Shown piece by piece: positions 39,601 through 49,666 of a stretch of DNA of 64,000 nucleotides (positions are counted from its first letter, which is position 1; each line of letters opens with the position of its first letter). Location of the stretch: NCBI GenBank assembly GCA_020465985.1, contig JAANYP010006955.1, positions 372,001 through 436,000 on the forward strand. The letters run 5' to 3'. The notes under the pieces were generated by a model. The model did not search any database, was not told the DNA's origin, and saw only the letters and a program-made list of their open reading frames with translations. The translations under genes were made by a program, and so were the position numbers. This DNA is from Centrapalus pauciflorus. Lineage: Eukaryota > Streptophyta > Magnoliopsida > Asterales > Asteraceae.

Positions 39601-39769
39601 TGCAAGAAAATACAAATGAATCTTAAATTCTTCCACAGGCAGTGTCAAAAAACAAAAATATCAGCCTACAAACAGCTTTCATATTTTGTAAGTAAGAAAT
39701 CCATCAAGGATACACTCTCTGACCAACTCCTTGGAATGCCGGTTCAAGAGCTTTTGCAGAGCCAGACAT
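30690..39769 (-). CDS. VLN: Villin (plant VLN), actin-bundling/severing protein
   Basis: An actin filament bundling, capping and calcium-dependent severing protein of the cytosol. Twenty-two coding exons join in frame to 946 aa: 39769-39714, 39574-39475, 39387-39319, 39211-38975, 38889-38712, 38359-38227, 38106-37947, 37878-37728, 37639-37539, 37401-37243, 36989-36921, 34874-34806, 34682-34545, 34279-34151, 33757-33610, 33499-33489, 33406-33266, 33183-33058, 32972-32904, 32810-32558, 31118-30889, 30803-30690. Six gelsolin repeats fill ~20-720 (GTEIWRIENFQPVPLPKSDY, YIVLYTYHSSEKKEDYYLCC, ILDTHAEVFIWVGQSVDSKE). A variable Ser/Ala linker follows, then the headpiece, ending WKQDMMKKKVDLF. Exon 16 is an 11-nt microexon. 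Least certain: donor of exon 20 (32558), chosen by phase. Length and exon pattern fit VLN2/3-type villins. Confidence 0.94.
31155..32450 (-). mobile_element. Helitron-like insertion in villin intron 20
   Basis: Most of this ~1.4-kb intron is very AT-rich foreign-looking DNA that starts, on the plus strand, with ACCCCGCGCGTTGCGGCGGG and ATAAGAATC. Read on the minus strand this is a strong GC hairpin followed ~10 bases later by CTCGTT, as in the island at 2205-2245. The inner 5' boundary was not identified. Confidence 0.45.
35340..36760. other. AT-rich insertion in villin intron 11
   Basis: Intron 11 (34875-36920) is ~2 kb. Its middle is almost pure A/T and ends at 36718-36752 with a lone GC island (CCATTGCAACGTGTGGGC) resembling the inverted form of 747-775. 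It contains a three-copy tandem repeat, listed separately. This looks like a mobile element with subterminal repeats. Confidence 0.5.
36108..36715. repeat. Three-copy ~205-bp tandem repeat in villin intron 11
   Basis: The phrase ATTCTAAATACAAACTATAC starts copies at 36108, 36321 and 36523. Each continues with AAGCAAGATGTGA, TTTAATTTATTA and TTTAGTTGAATGTA in the same order. Copies differ by small indels. Confidence 0.85.
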
Positions 39770-40858
39770 GGTGTAAACTCGTGGGTTGTATCTTCTTTAA
39801 ACAAAGGGCAGAGTCTTGTGATGCAATCTCTATTAATTAGTCACTGCAAAGTTCAAAGGGAACATCAAAAACCATTATAAGACTTGAAATTAAAGCAAAA
39901 CAACAAAAAACCTGTCTTCTATATATTGAAACTGCGAAAGATAAAGGCACACACATTAAAAATAACTTTGTTTTTCCAGACAACATAATCATAAGCCAAT
40001 AAAAGAGATGAGCAACAGCAGACAATTTAAATTATTTATGGATCTAGTTGAGTGTGTTTCACTTGTTTACACGTATCCTTGACATCTTCAAGCTTTTTAG
40101 ATTCAAATTGCATAACCATCCTCCACTTCCATGTAGGGGTCTTGGAATACATCAATAGAATTCCTCTCACAATATTAGGCCAAGTTATATATGGGGTAAT
40201 ATGATGCAAATGCACATCCTTTGACGCATGGCCAAGTTCCCTGAATACCTGTGACCAAATCCAACGCCCCATGATTTGAGTTGGTGCTTCCCTTAGTAGG
40301 ACATGCGATATTAACATATATCTGCCCCGCCATAAAGCCAAGAACGATCCATATTTACTCGCTTAATCCATATGTGGCCCAGAGCTACCAGTACTTTTAA
40401 GAATGGCATCAGTGTGCATGGAGATTCCACAAACATGATTCTCGGTTCACCTCACTTCATATTCGTCGAGTCCAAATCCATATCTCCCACCATGCTAGAC
40501 ATGGAGTGAACCAACCATTATCTGTTTTCCACTCTGATGCAGGAAAACACATACAGCCTCCAACCAGTTGGTCCATAAAGCTTCAATGCAGAATATCCCA
40601 AACAGGGACAAAGACACTATAAAGATGGGCAAAGTGAAGACATACATGTTCATACTACTTTAAAGACTCAATATTATGTTACTAGATTATGTGTTTGCAG
40701 TAGTATAATTTGGACAAAAGACGTGGTTGCAAATTTGCTATCTACTTTGGTTAAATAGTACTAAAAAAGGAAAGGAAAGGAAAGGTAGAACACGATGCCG
40801 ATTTTTACTGTTATATAAAGTAGTTAAATACTTAAATACCCCTCAACCAGGGGCTCTA

Positions 40859-41507
40859 CTAAAATGTGCAGGATCTTAACATTGTATGAAAAATAACAAA
40901 TTACGTATTCATACACCTCATCCCTCTGTTTTATCCATGCTCTTGTTAAGTATATGAATTAGTTGAATATAACTCCACGTAAATTTCTCATATACATGTG
41001 TGTTGCTTGGGTAAACTTTTCTATAAATAGTAATAAATGGCACCTTGGATTCATTGATCAAATTCAAAATAACTTTCTCTTCAGTAATATACTTTAAAAG
41101 ATTGTGTGTGAAATTTATATTTCATCCTTTTTAATTTTAATTTTATTTTTCATTCTTTTAAATCTAAATTTTAACCAACTGATGTACCAAAAACACGCAG
41201 GATAATAGCATTGTATGAAAATAAATAATAACAAATAACACCTCATCACTCTTATTCATTTTCTTTTTAAGTACATGAACTAATTAATGCAAGTCCCTGT
41301 ATATTTCCCTGGATACTTTCTAGGCCTAGCACTAGAAGTTATGATCCTGCCTTATGCATAACTAGTTGTATACATGTGTGTATAATTTTCTATAAATAGT
41401 AATAAATGGTATGTTAATTTCATATATGATATTCAAAATACCTTCTTCTTCGGCAATACCCTTTGATAACATTGTATGTCAATTTTATATTTCATTCTTT
41501 TAATTTG
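40859..41507. repeat. Diverged ~330-bp tandem duplication in the villin leader intron
   Basis: Copy 1 (40859-41165) and copy 2 (41189-41507) share, in order, GCAGGAT, CATTGTATGAAAA, ACACCTCATC, ATACATGTGTGT, TTTTCTATAAATAGTAATAA and TTTTATATTTCATTC-like blocks. Copy 2 has an extra ~40 bp in the middle. Each copy carries the same CTATAAATAG TATA-like word. Confidence 0.75.
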
Positions 41508-41595
41508 AACTTACAATAAATTACATGATTTCTCTCTGTGGTTGGTTGAAAACTACAGGTTTCACCCCTAAACGTTGATAATCACATAAATCAAA

Positions 41596-42130
41596 GTAGC
41601 AAAACTCGCTAGGCGGTACTCAAGCGGCCGGCTAAGGAGTAGCAAGTAATTAACCTAGGTGGGGAGTTTTCGGATTGGAACTTTTATATGTAAATTCGAA
41701 AATTATACATACATGTCCATAAATACTTAAATATAAATATAATTGTTCATAAATACTCGAATATAAATATAATTGTTCAAATATAAAACCGAGTTTAACC
41801 AAATCCGAGTCATCAGACCCATTTTGACCGAGTTTGACCGATTCTGATTAGTGAGGCCTAGGGGTGGCAATTTTGACCCAGCGAGCTAAACGGGTCGAAC
41901 AATTAAATGGACCCATTGTAAAAAACTAAGATACAACAAAACTTTTTTTAAAAGTGAAACTTTATAAAACGGTGTATCAAAAAATTGTTCTTCGAAAAAA
42001 AATTCAATATTATATAAAATTTATGACTTTTGGCCGTCAACCCATTTAATTACAGACAATTTGCCTCAGTAACAGACCGATCACGATTACGCGCCAAGTA
42101 ATCAGCCGCCTAGACCAATTTTTACAACAC
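41596..42130. repeat. CTAGGCGG-ended element with a small hAT-like MITE inside
   Basis: Left end GCAAAACTCGCTAGGCGG; right end in reverse complement TTGTAAAAATTGGTCTAGGCGG. Inside, 41868 starts TAGGGGTGGCAATTTTGACC and about 42065 ends AATTTGCCTC, the look of a ~200-bp hAT MITE; AGTGA and AGTAA flank it as a possible worn target repeat. A third GGTGGCAATT-type end occurs at 42775-42784. Confidence 0.45.
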
Positions 42131-44111
42131 TAACATAAATCATCCCTAAAATGAGAATTTGCATGTTAACAGTCCCTGAGAGCAATAGACTTAACCTAGG
42201 TCCAGTAAGTCCAGGATATGACAATTATAACCATTTCAAAAAGCACTCTTATGGTCCCTAAACCTTTTAATTAATTCATTTATGATCCTAACGTTTTTTT
42301 ATAATAGTTTACAAGAATATTGATTTTATTATAATTTTTGCTAATATCATGAAGATTATTTGTATATATTTACTTTTATTATTTTATATATTATAATTGT
42401 AATTATTTATCATGTTATTATTATAGTGTTGTAGCTTTTTTAGTATTATTATATGGTACTTATTATTATTACAATATTTTCATTACACTAGTTATTATTA
42501 TATAGGCATTACTTTTTTACTATTGTTATTATTATGATATTACTTAATGTTGTTACGAAAAGAAAAATTATATAATTCTTATTACTTATATATACATTAT
42601 TATTTGATGATTGTTATTATTACTATATTACTTGTTATCATCTTTCCAATTGTTATTATGGGGTAATAACTGGAGTATAGATGATTAACAATGCAAATCA
42701 TTGATGTCAACCCGGTTTTGCAATCTCAAAGAATCCTTCATTTGACCTGTTACCTGACCTATACAATTTGCCCAATTGCCACCTTCAAAACAAAATGGTA
42801 AATTGGGAACTAACTTTATACGAATGTTTCAGTTGCATATCTTAACAAAGATGTTAGTCAATAAAAAACTTTTTAAAGTTCATAGTCAATATAGATATAT
42901 CATCTCATTTTAGTTCTCATCGGATAAAAATTTTTGGAGCACTTGATTGAAGTTTTACTAGTTAATTGTAGTTGTAGAGGATGACTCATAAGTAGCTGAT
43001 AAAGTGGGCTATAAGCCTATAATCATCCGAAGCGGTGACAAAATGCTTTATTTGCCTTCAGAGGACTGCCTATTAAATTGCCTCAAACAGGAGGCCCCAC
43101 TTGCTTATCCCTCTATATAAAATGTAACCTCATCAAATACTACCATAACATCATCCTCTCTTAGTCTCTCTATACATTGTTCTTTCGCATTAACTATAGA
43201 GTATAGACGATAATCCTTAGGAAACTCGAACAAGAATAACTAAAGTTTCGAAAAGCATATTCTAACACATTAACCAGCTACCGCAACACTAAATTATCAA
43301 ATTGCCCCCATCATATCTTGAATTTGTTGAACCCTTCACACCATATCTTCCATTGATATGGGGCACATTTACTACAAACTCCAATCAAAAGAATCAGCTG
43401 ATCATCCCAAACAGGGTCAATTCCTGGCTCGCTTTACCACTTTATCTGCATTACCAAATACCGTGAATTACACAGAACCACTTGTTTCCTTATAGCATAT
43501 AACAACCCTGCTGATTTTCAGCCAACAAATTTGGCCTGATTCCAAAGTTGGTATTCCAAAAAATCGAGGACCAAGTCTACAGCATGGTCAACACCATAAC
43601 CCATCTATAAAAATAAAAAATAAAAAAAAAGACTTGGAAATGTACCAAGTTAATACCCTAGATAGATAGATAGATGGAAGACATATCTCATCCGAAACAT
43701 ATCACAATAAACAAATCCTCTTTCTCTACCACCCCATCCATAGATCCAACCAATTATATAAATCAACAATTAAAAAGAGTTAAAGAACGATATGAAGAAG
43801 AAGAAGAAAACTAACCAGATCAAAACAATAAACAAATAAATTATTACCCCAAATTGGAACTATAATTCATGTCAAAAAGATGGTCAAGGAATTAGAGTTC
43901 CAGATCATCAAATTGAGATCCAAACAAGTTCAAGGCAAAATTAAAGAGAGATCTAAACATCTGGAGAGAAAATGAGTTGATTAAATAATCGATTAAAACA
44001 AACATACCTGAGTACAGATCTCGATTGCTTGTGTTGTGGGTCGAAAAAAGAGTGTGATGAAGTGAGAGTTTTAGAGAGAAGAAACGGCAGAAGGACAGGA
44101 AGACCAAAACG

Positions 44112-44140
44112 GAGCTGGCAAAGTATATTATAGAGAGAGA
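44112..44140 (-). promoter_or_regulatory. Candidate TATA box for villin
   Basis: On the minus strand CTCTATAATATAC lies ~115 bp upstream of the inferred leader-exon donor at 44008. The region upstream (44140-44290) is rich in GA/CT tracts. Spacing would put transcription start near 44095. This rests on the inferred leader exon. Confidence 0.4.
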
Positions 44141-44597
44141 AAGAGGAAAGGAAGAGTACTAAAAAGAAAGATAATAATTGGTTTTATGGGTTGTTTTCTG
44201 AATTTCTTTTCCTTCTTTCTTTTGAGGTGGGGTTTTTTTTTCCCTCTCTCTCTAACTTTTTGAAGAGAAAATAAAAAAGGGTTCTTCAAGTTCTTGTGGG
44301 TGTATTAATACAGAAAAATGGAGGTTGAAAGAACAACAACGTATGGCTATGGCATGTATATACTTGGAATAATTATGAAGGTCTGTAAAAAGGAGGATGA
44401 AAGAAAAAGTTGAATTTGAGGCAAAGATCCGGTGACAATGGCACCGCCCATGCCGCCTTTTCCTTATATTTCCATTTCTTTTTCTTTTTTTTTCTTTTCT
44501 TTCTTATTTCCTCAATATGTCAATATGTGTTTGTGTGGTTCCAACTAAGTTTTAGGTTATTTTATTAAAAACATTATTTGTTTCTTTTCACATCGTA

Positions 44598-45195
44598 CTA
44601 GATTATGACCCACGGACACGTGGGTAAATTAAATTAAGTTACTTAATTAATATTACAATATTTTTTTCGGATAGACCCTACTTGTAAAATTATATTTTAC
44701 AATGTTTGTTTTTATCATTTTGATATTTTTGTGGCACTAATTGTCACTAATTTTACGTCATGTGTCAATTTGATATTTTTGTGGCACTAATTGTCACTAA
44801 TACAGATAGGACTTGAACATCATAAAATATCCATGTCTATAATTGGCAAATTATATTATATGCACTTGAACACACTTTATGTGACTTTCAACCAGTTTCA
44901 ATTGTAATTTAATTTTTTATAATATACTCATTTGACCCATTGGAGACAAAAATATAACCCTAATAATCCATATATAGGTAATGAGTTGAATTTTGTAACT
45001 TCATAAATAATTATGAGTTGAATTTGGTAACTTCTAAAAATTAATATATGGCATAGGTGTAATTATTTATTTTAGTTAAGGGTATAAGAGACATTTCATA
45101 AATAATTATGAGTTGTCATTAATCTGGACCATTAATTTATTTCCATCCAATGGTCCAGAAACCCCAAGTGGTTTTCTTATTATATATAGTATAGA
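44598..45195 (-). mobile_element. Non-autonomous Helitron, 598 bp, both ends intact
   Basis: On the minus strand it begins TCTATACTATATATAATAAG, a classical plant Helitron 5' end, preceded by A (45196). It ends with the hairpin ACCCACG-TGTC-CGTGGGT, then CATAATCTAG, followed by T (44597). TC start, CTAG end, 3' hairpin about ten bases before the end, insertion between A and T, and no target duplication are all present. It contains a 33-bp tandem repeat (about 44718-44801) and no coding sequence. Confidence 0.9.
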
Positions 45196-47771
45196 TTTCA
45201 TGTTTTCCTTTGAGTATTGTTATTAACGATTTGATATTTAATTATTTGTTACTGATTATTGAGACACGTAAGGTAACGTGATAAAAAAAATACTAAATTT
45301 TTGATACAACGCTTCATAACAAATTATGAAAATTGTATACCAACACAAATAATTATATAAATAAAATTTTATTTCAAACGCTTATTTTAGGGACTTGTCA
45401 TTTATTTGGCTAAACCACTTATTATATACGTCATTTAGATCAGAAATTTTACAACCTCTTTTCTCTTATATTATTTTAATATTTACACAATCAGTTGTTT
45501 AATGTTACCATCTCGAAATGTCAACCTACCATTGTTATTTGCTTTCTCTCTATGTCACATTTTCTTAGATTTTGTAACAATTTTTTTATAAGTGTAAAAT
45601 TTATAAAAACTAACTAGGATATTGGGTCAAACTTCAAAAATCATAGTGAATGAAAATTTTTCGATTATATATGTAACACTTAAAATAAAAAAGTTATCGG
45701 GATCGTTTGACCCCCACACCCAAAGCATGCATCCACCATTGCGTGCAATGATCTAAAACTTGGACTAGATCCTAAACAAAAGAAAATTTTAGAACTGAAA
45801 GTCAGATAAGATAGTGCTACAGGTTTAGTTTAGATACAGTCTTATTGTTTTTCTATTTTTCACAAACTGAAAATATAAAACCATATGGAAACCAAATATT
45901 TAAAACTCAAAACCCATAAATGAACCATATGGCATCAAGTCCTAGTTTCTAAACAATTGGTCAATCCAATCTCAAGTTTTTCATCCTCTTAAAACTAATA
46001 AGTAACAAGGCCATAAGTATTTTAAGGGTTGTGGATTATTCTCCTCAAGGTTCCTTCGATTTAGGATGCTACGCAGCAATCATAACACCCTCCATAAATG
46101 TCGATGGAGTTTGAAGACGAAAGGAGGAAGAAGCTCGATGTTCCAAGTGATGGAAACGAGGAGAAACATCGATTTTTAATCATTGTAACTTTGTTTATTT
46201 TTGTAAGCTTTTCTTTTATTAAAGGATGGCTCTTTTTTAAAGTTAATTTTGTAATTACTAAAATATTTTAATTTAAATATTTTCATGGTTTCTTAAAATA
46301 TATATATTTATTACTATTTAATTTAATAATAATTAGCATTAGTTGGTTTCTTAAAATAAATAACTTTTTATGTAAATAAGACATACACTTCTAGCGGTGA
46401 GAGTATTGATGTATTCTTTTTCCCGCATGTTTAAGGTTATAAAATAGAAATAGTGTGTCTAGGGGTATATAAACTGGTACCGCTCAGTTATTGGTTCTCA
46501 ATTTTTTCTATTTGTTCGGTAGCATGCTTTGATATTATTATTTTTTTCATTGTAAATGTCTGAAAAATCTAGACCAGACATGTACCAAATATCAGTCGAT
46601 ATAGTTTTTTATTCTAATATTTTTATTTTCTAGTTTAATATGGATTATAAATCATTCCCCCCACGGCCCCACCCCTTAGGTACATCCCGCCAGATAACGC
46701 TCCATTCTCTTAAATACTGGTTACTCTTCTGACTTTGTCGCCACCATTGTTCGCAGGCAATGGACCTTCGAGGCTTAGGTTCAAAAAATCACCCACGTAA
46801 TCTAAGTCATCCACAGAAAGTGCTACATCATCCTCGTATTGCCACCTCAATCAATAGACTTGAGTTTATACATCCGGTTAGTTGATTACATAGTACATAT
46901 GTTCTTATGGAATCGAAACACTTTTCATATATAAAATAAAATGATAATTTTTTAGTATAATGTGGTGGTTAAATACTATACTTCGTTTTTTTTTAAAAAA
47001 AATACATACCATAATTTTTTTTATAATGAATAATAAATTTAGTTTGGGAATATGGAAAAGGAAGAGGGAGGAGGGTGTGTCTGAGTTCCAATATCTCAAA
47101 AAAAAAAACTCTTGGACTTGTAACCATCAATCACCATTCACAGCTGTATTCTAATCCCTCTCATTTCAAGTTCAACCATCACACCACCCATTACCCATAA
47201 CTACAAACCCGTATCAAATCATGTGAAATTATTTTTATGTTTTATTAACACTTTTATTATTATATTTTTTAGAAAGACAATGATATTTGATTTTTGGTTC
47301 AATCTATTAACATGATTTATACAAAGCGATCTCATCCGTATTGCTTTTATAGTATGCTTTTCAGTTTTTTTTTAACTGGTAGGCTTTGCTAAAAAAAAGA
47401 TTGAATGTATGATTGTATTATTAAAAATTCCCAATTTATCGCCCGGAAAATATATTTGAAGATTTGTGATATCTTCATATTTATATTCTTTTTTGACAAA
47501 ATGAATCAAAAGAATATCTTTTACTTAGATCTCTATAAATCTTATATAATAAATCTAGATTTTCTAATCTTTATGTTTATTTAGAAACTATTTAATCAAA
47601 TATTATATTATCTATATTTATTTATACATATAATTAAAATATTATTTATATTAGAATATCTTAAAAATAAATACATATTATACAAAAGTATTAAATGTAA
47701 GACATAATATTTTATTAGCAAAAATGTATATCATTACCTTTTATTTCTTATAATAAAATATATTAATATTA

Positions 47772-47775
<4 letters not shown>
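45196..47775. other. AT-rich repeat-derived intergenic DNA
   Basis: No gene recognised. The segments near 46080-46180 and 46650-46830 are less AT-rich but their frames are short and unrecognised. Confidence 0.5.

Positions 47776-47824
<49 letters not shown>
47776..47824. repeat. (TA)n microsatellite
   Basis: About 24 TA units, directly left of the palindromic element. Confidence 0.95.
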
Positions 47825-47826
<2 letters not shown>

Positions 47827-47828
<2 letters not shown>

Positions 47829-48256
47829 GATCTATGGAAAACCATCTTTGACTGGAGTACTGGAAAACCATATAAAATGTACATGTTCATTATGGTAAAA
47901 TGTTAAATTTAATGCACAACTACAATATACATATGTTCAAATGTGCATTATTATTGACTAGTTCACATCATTTACATGTTCATTAGAATAAAATGTTCCA
48001 TTTCATGCAAAATAACAATATGCACATGTTCAAATGTGCAATGTGCATGGACATGTGTATATTACGCATTTTTTCATGAAATTAAACATTTTGTCTTAAT
48101 GAACATGTAAATGATATGAATTAGTTAATCATAATGCAATTTTGAACATATGTATATTACAATTTTACATGGAATTTAACATTTTATCATAATGAACATG
48201 TACATTTGATATGGTTTTCTAGTACTCCAGTCTAATATAGTTTTCCATGGATCTCG

Positions 48257-48257
<1 letters not shown>
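47827..48257. repeat. 430-bp palindromic foldback element between TA microsatellites
   Basis: The left arm starts AGATCTATGGAAAACCATC. The right arm in reverse complement starts AGATCCATGGAAAACTATA. The arms then run in parallel for ~200 bp: GACTGGAGTACT, AATGTACATGTTCATTATG, AAAATGTTAAATT, CATATGTTCAAA, TCATTTACATGTTCATTA. By eye they are ~85% alike, with almost no spacer. A transcript would form one long hairpin. TA-repeat flanks resemble the way some MITEs settle in TA microsatellites. Confidence 0.88.

Positions 48258-48260
<3 letters not shown>

Positions 48261-48322
<62 letters not shown>
48261..48322. repeat. (TA)n microsatellite
   Basis: About 31 TA units separating two elements. Confidence 0.95.
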
Positions 48323-48326
<4 letters not shown>

Positions 48327-48728
48327 GGTTCGTGTGAGTATCCAAAAAATACAGAATATCGTGAGTACATGTGAACACACGGGTCAGATGTGAACATGCT
48401 CCAAATAAAAATTAATTTTTTTCATATTCATTTAGATACAAATAATACAAGCCTATTTGTAAAAAAAATCATACATTCACACTTTCTAGCATCTTATAAG
48501 TCATGTGAACGTGAAAAAATTCATATGAACATGCTTACTGTGAACATACATTTACAACAGTGCAGTTCATGTGAACATGCATGTTTCACATAGTTATAAT
48601 ATGTATTTATATGTGATTTTTTACAAGTAGTCTTGTATTATTAATTTAAACATGATGATGAAAAAAATTCAAAAAAAATGGTTTTAAGCGTGGTACCTCT
48701 CGTACTCCGCAAAACTAATGGTACTCAT

Positions 48729-48732
<4 letters not shown>
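48323..48732. repeat. 410-bp unit between TA microsatellites with repeated GTGAACATG words
   Basis: It begins ATGGTTCGTGTGAGTATCC and ends GTACTCATTTGA. The ends are weakly inverse (TGAGTATCC against TGAGTACC). Inside, ATGTGAACATGC-like words recur about five times (for example 48389, 48530, 48567). No coding sequence. Probably a second MITE in the same kind of target. Confidence 0.5.

Positions 48733-48792
<60 letters not shown>
48733..48792. repeat. (AT)n microsatellite
   Basis: About 30 AT units at the left edge of the Helitron-like unit. Confidence 0.95.
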
Positions 48793-48798
<6 letters not shown>

Positions 48799-49224
48799 GT
48801 ATAGAGAGAGAGAGATTGGATCACATGAGAAGAATTTTTACGTGAGAAATATAAGAAGACATGATAGGATGACACGTGTCATTATAGACTTAAATATAAT
48901 CAAGGGTACATTAGCAATTAATTTATTGCCAAAACAATCTTTTAATTTAATTTAGGTAAACATTGATTTATTAATGAACAATACATAGTTTCCCACCGAG
49001 TTAGTCACCTCAATTCTAATTCTAATTTTAATTCCAATTTCAAATTTAAAATCATTTCTAAATTCACTCCCAAATAGTTACCAACTAAAATTAATATTGT
49101 TTCCAATTCCACAAAGACACCATCGTTCCAATTCTACAACACATCCAAAAAAATTTTCATTACCATTTCTCTCCGCCATTAGACATCATCTACACATCTA
49201 CGATGTGTTCTCCATAATTAACTC

Positions 49225-49340
49225 ATGCCATCTCCGACTCGTCCAACCAATACGCCGTTAAACGACTCCGACAAAACACCATCATCGAAGACCGTCGGAG
49301 AGCTCGAGAAGGAAATCGAGAGGGCTATCAATCACCTTTT
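49225..49340 (+). other. GC-richer, coding-like fragment inside the Helitron-like unit
   Basis: About 115 bp that is much richer in GC and CpG than its surroundings. All three plus frames were read. The frame starting at the ATG at 49228 gives MPSPTRPTNTPLNDSDKTPS then a charged EKEIERAI stretch. Another is open as SDSSNQYAVKRLRQNTIIED. Helitrons often pick up host gene pieces, so this may be a captured exon fragment. The source gene was not recognised. Confidence 0.35.
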
Positions 49341-49489
49341 TTTTTCTTCACCAAATGTTGATCAATGATGTCGTTTTCTGATTGGAGCAACAAACAAGAC
49401 CGCCATTACTCTAGTCGTTAGTTAGCTTTTGAAGTTTTACTATCGACAATGTCAAAAAAGTCATCACGATTACTGTTCATATTCACCCC

Positions 49490-49666
49490 TAATGGAGGAT
49501 AATTCCTTGATTAATTCCTTGGCAAATGCCAGATTTTATACAAGAGTACAAGAGCCAATTTCGGCTATGATTAAGGAAACTGACTATATATAAAGGAAAC
49601 TAACTATATATAAAATATTCTAATTATCACAAAATATGCTACAGAATATTTACATATATTCTATCA
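49490..49666 (-). repeat. 3' LTR of the copia element
   Basis: 177 bp, identical by eye to the other LTR. It contains a near-perfect 20-bp internal tandem (AAGGAAACTGACTATATATA and AAGGAAACTAACTATATATA in plus orientation). The polyprotein stop codon TGA is the first three bases of this LTR. Confidence 0.96.

Larger units (their letters stand above)
39770..44100 (-). other. Villin 5' UTR exons and 4.2-kb leader intron (inferred)
   Basis: Upstream of the villin ATG a strong acceptor CTTTGCAG ends at 39844, giving a short leader exon 39843-39770. The best upstream partner is CTGTACTCAG followed by GTATGTTTG, whose exon ends at 44008, close to a TATA-like sequence. This implies a leader intron of 39844-44007. 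A large first intron in the 5' UTR is common in plant cytoskeletal genes. The intron holds a tandem duplication and MITE debris. An unidentified open frame at 40036-40341 (-) showed no known motif. Confidence 0.6.

Noticed and set aside
40036..40341. 101-codon open frame on the minus strand in the villin leader intron
   Set aside because: No motif or family was recognised and no splice context links it to a gene. It lies in a repeat-rich intron.
41868..42784. A single ~900-bp hAT element from 41868 to 42784
   Set aside because: It would overlap, rather than nest in, the CTAGGCGG-ended element. A short ~200-bp MITE inside that element fits better; the 42775 end belongs to something else.
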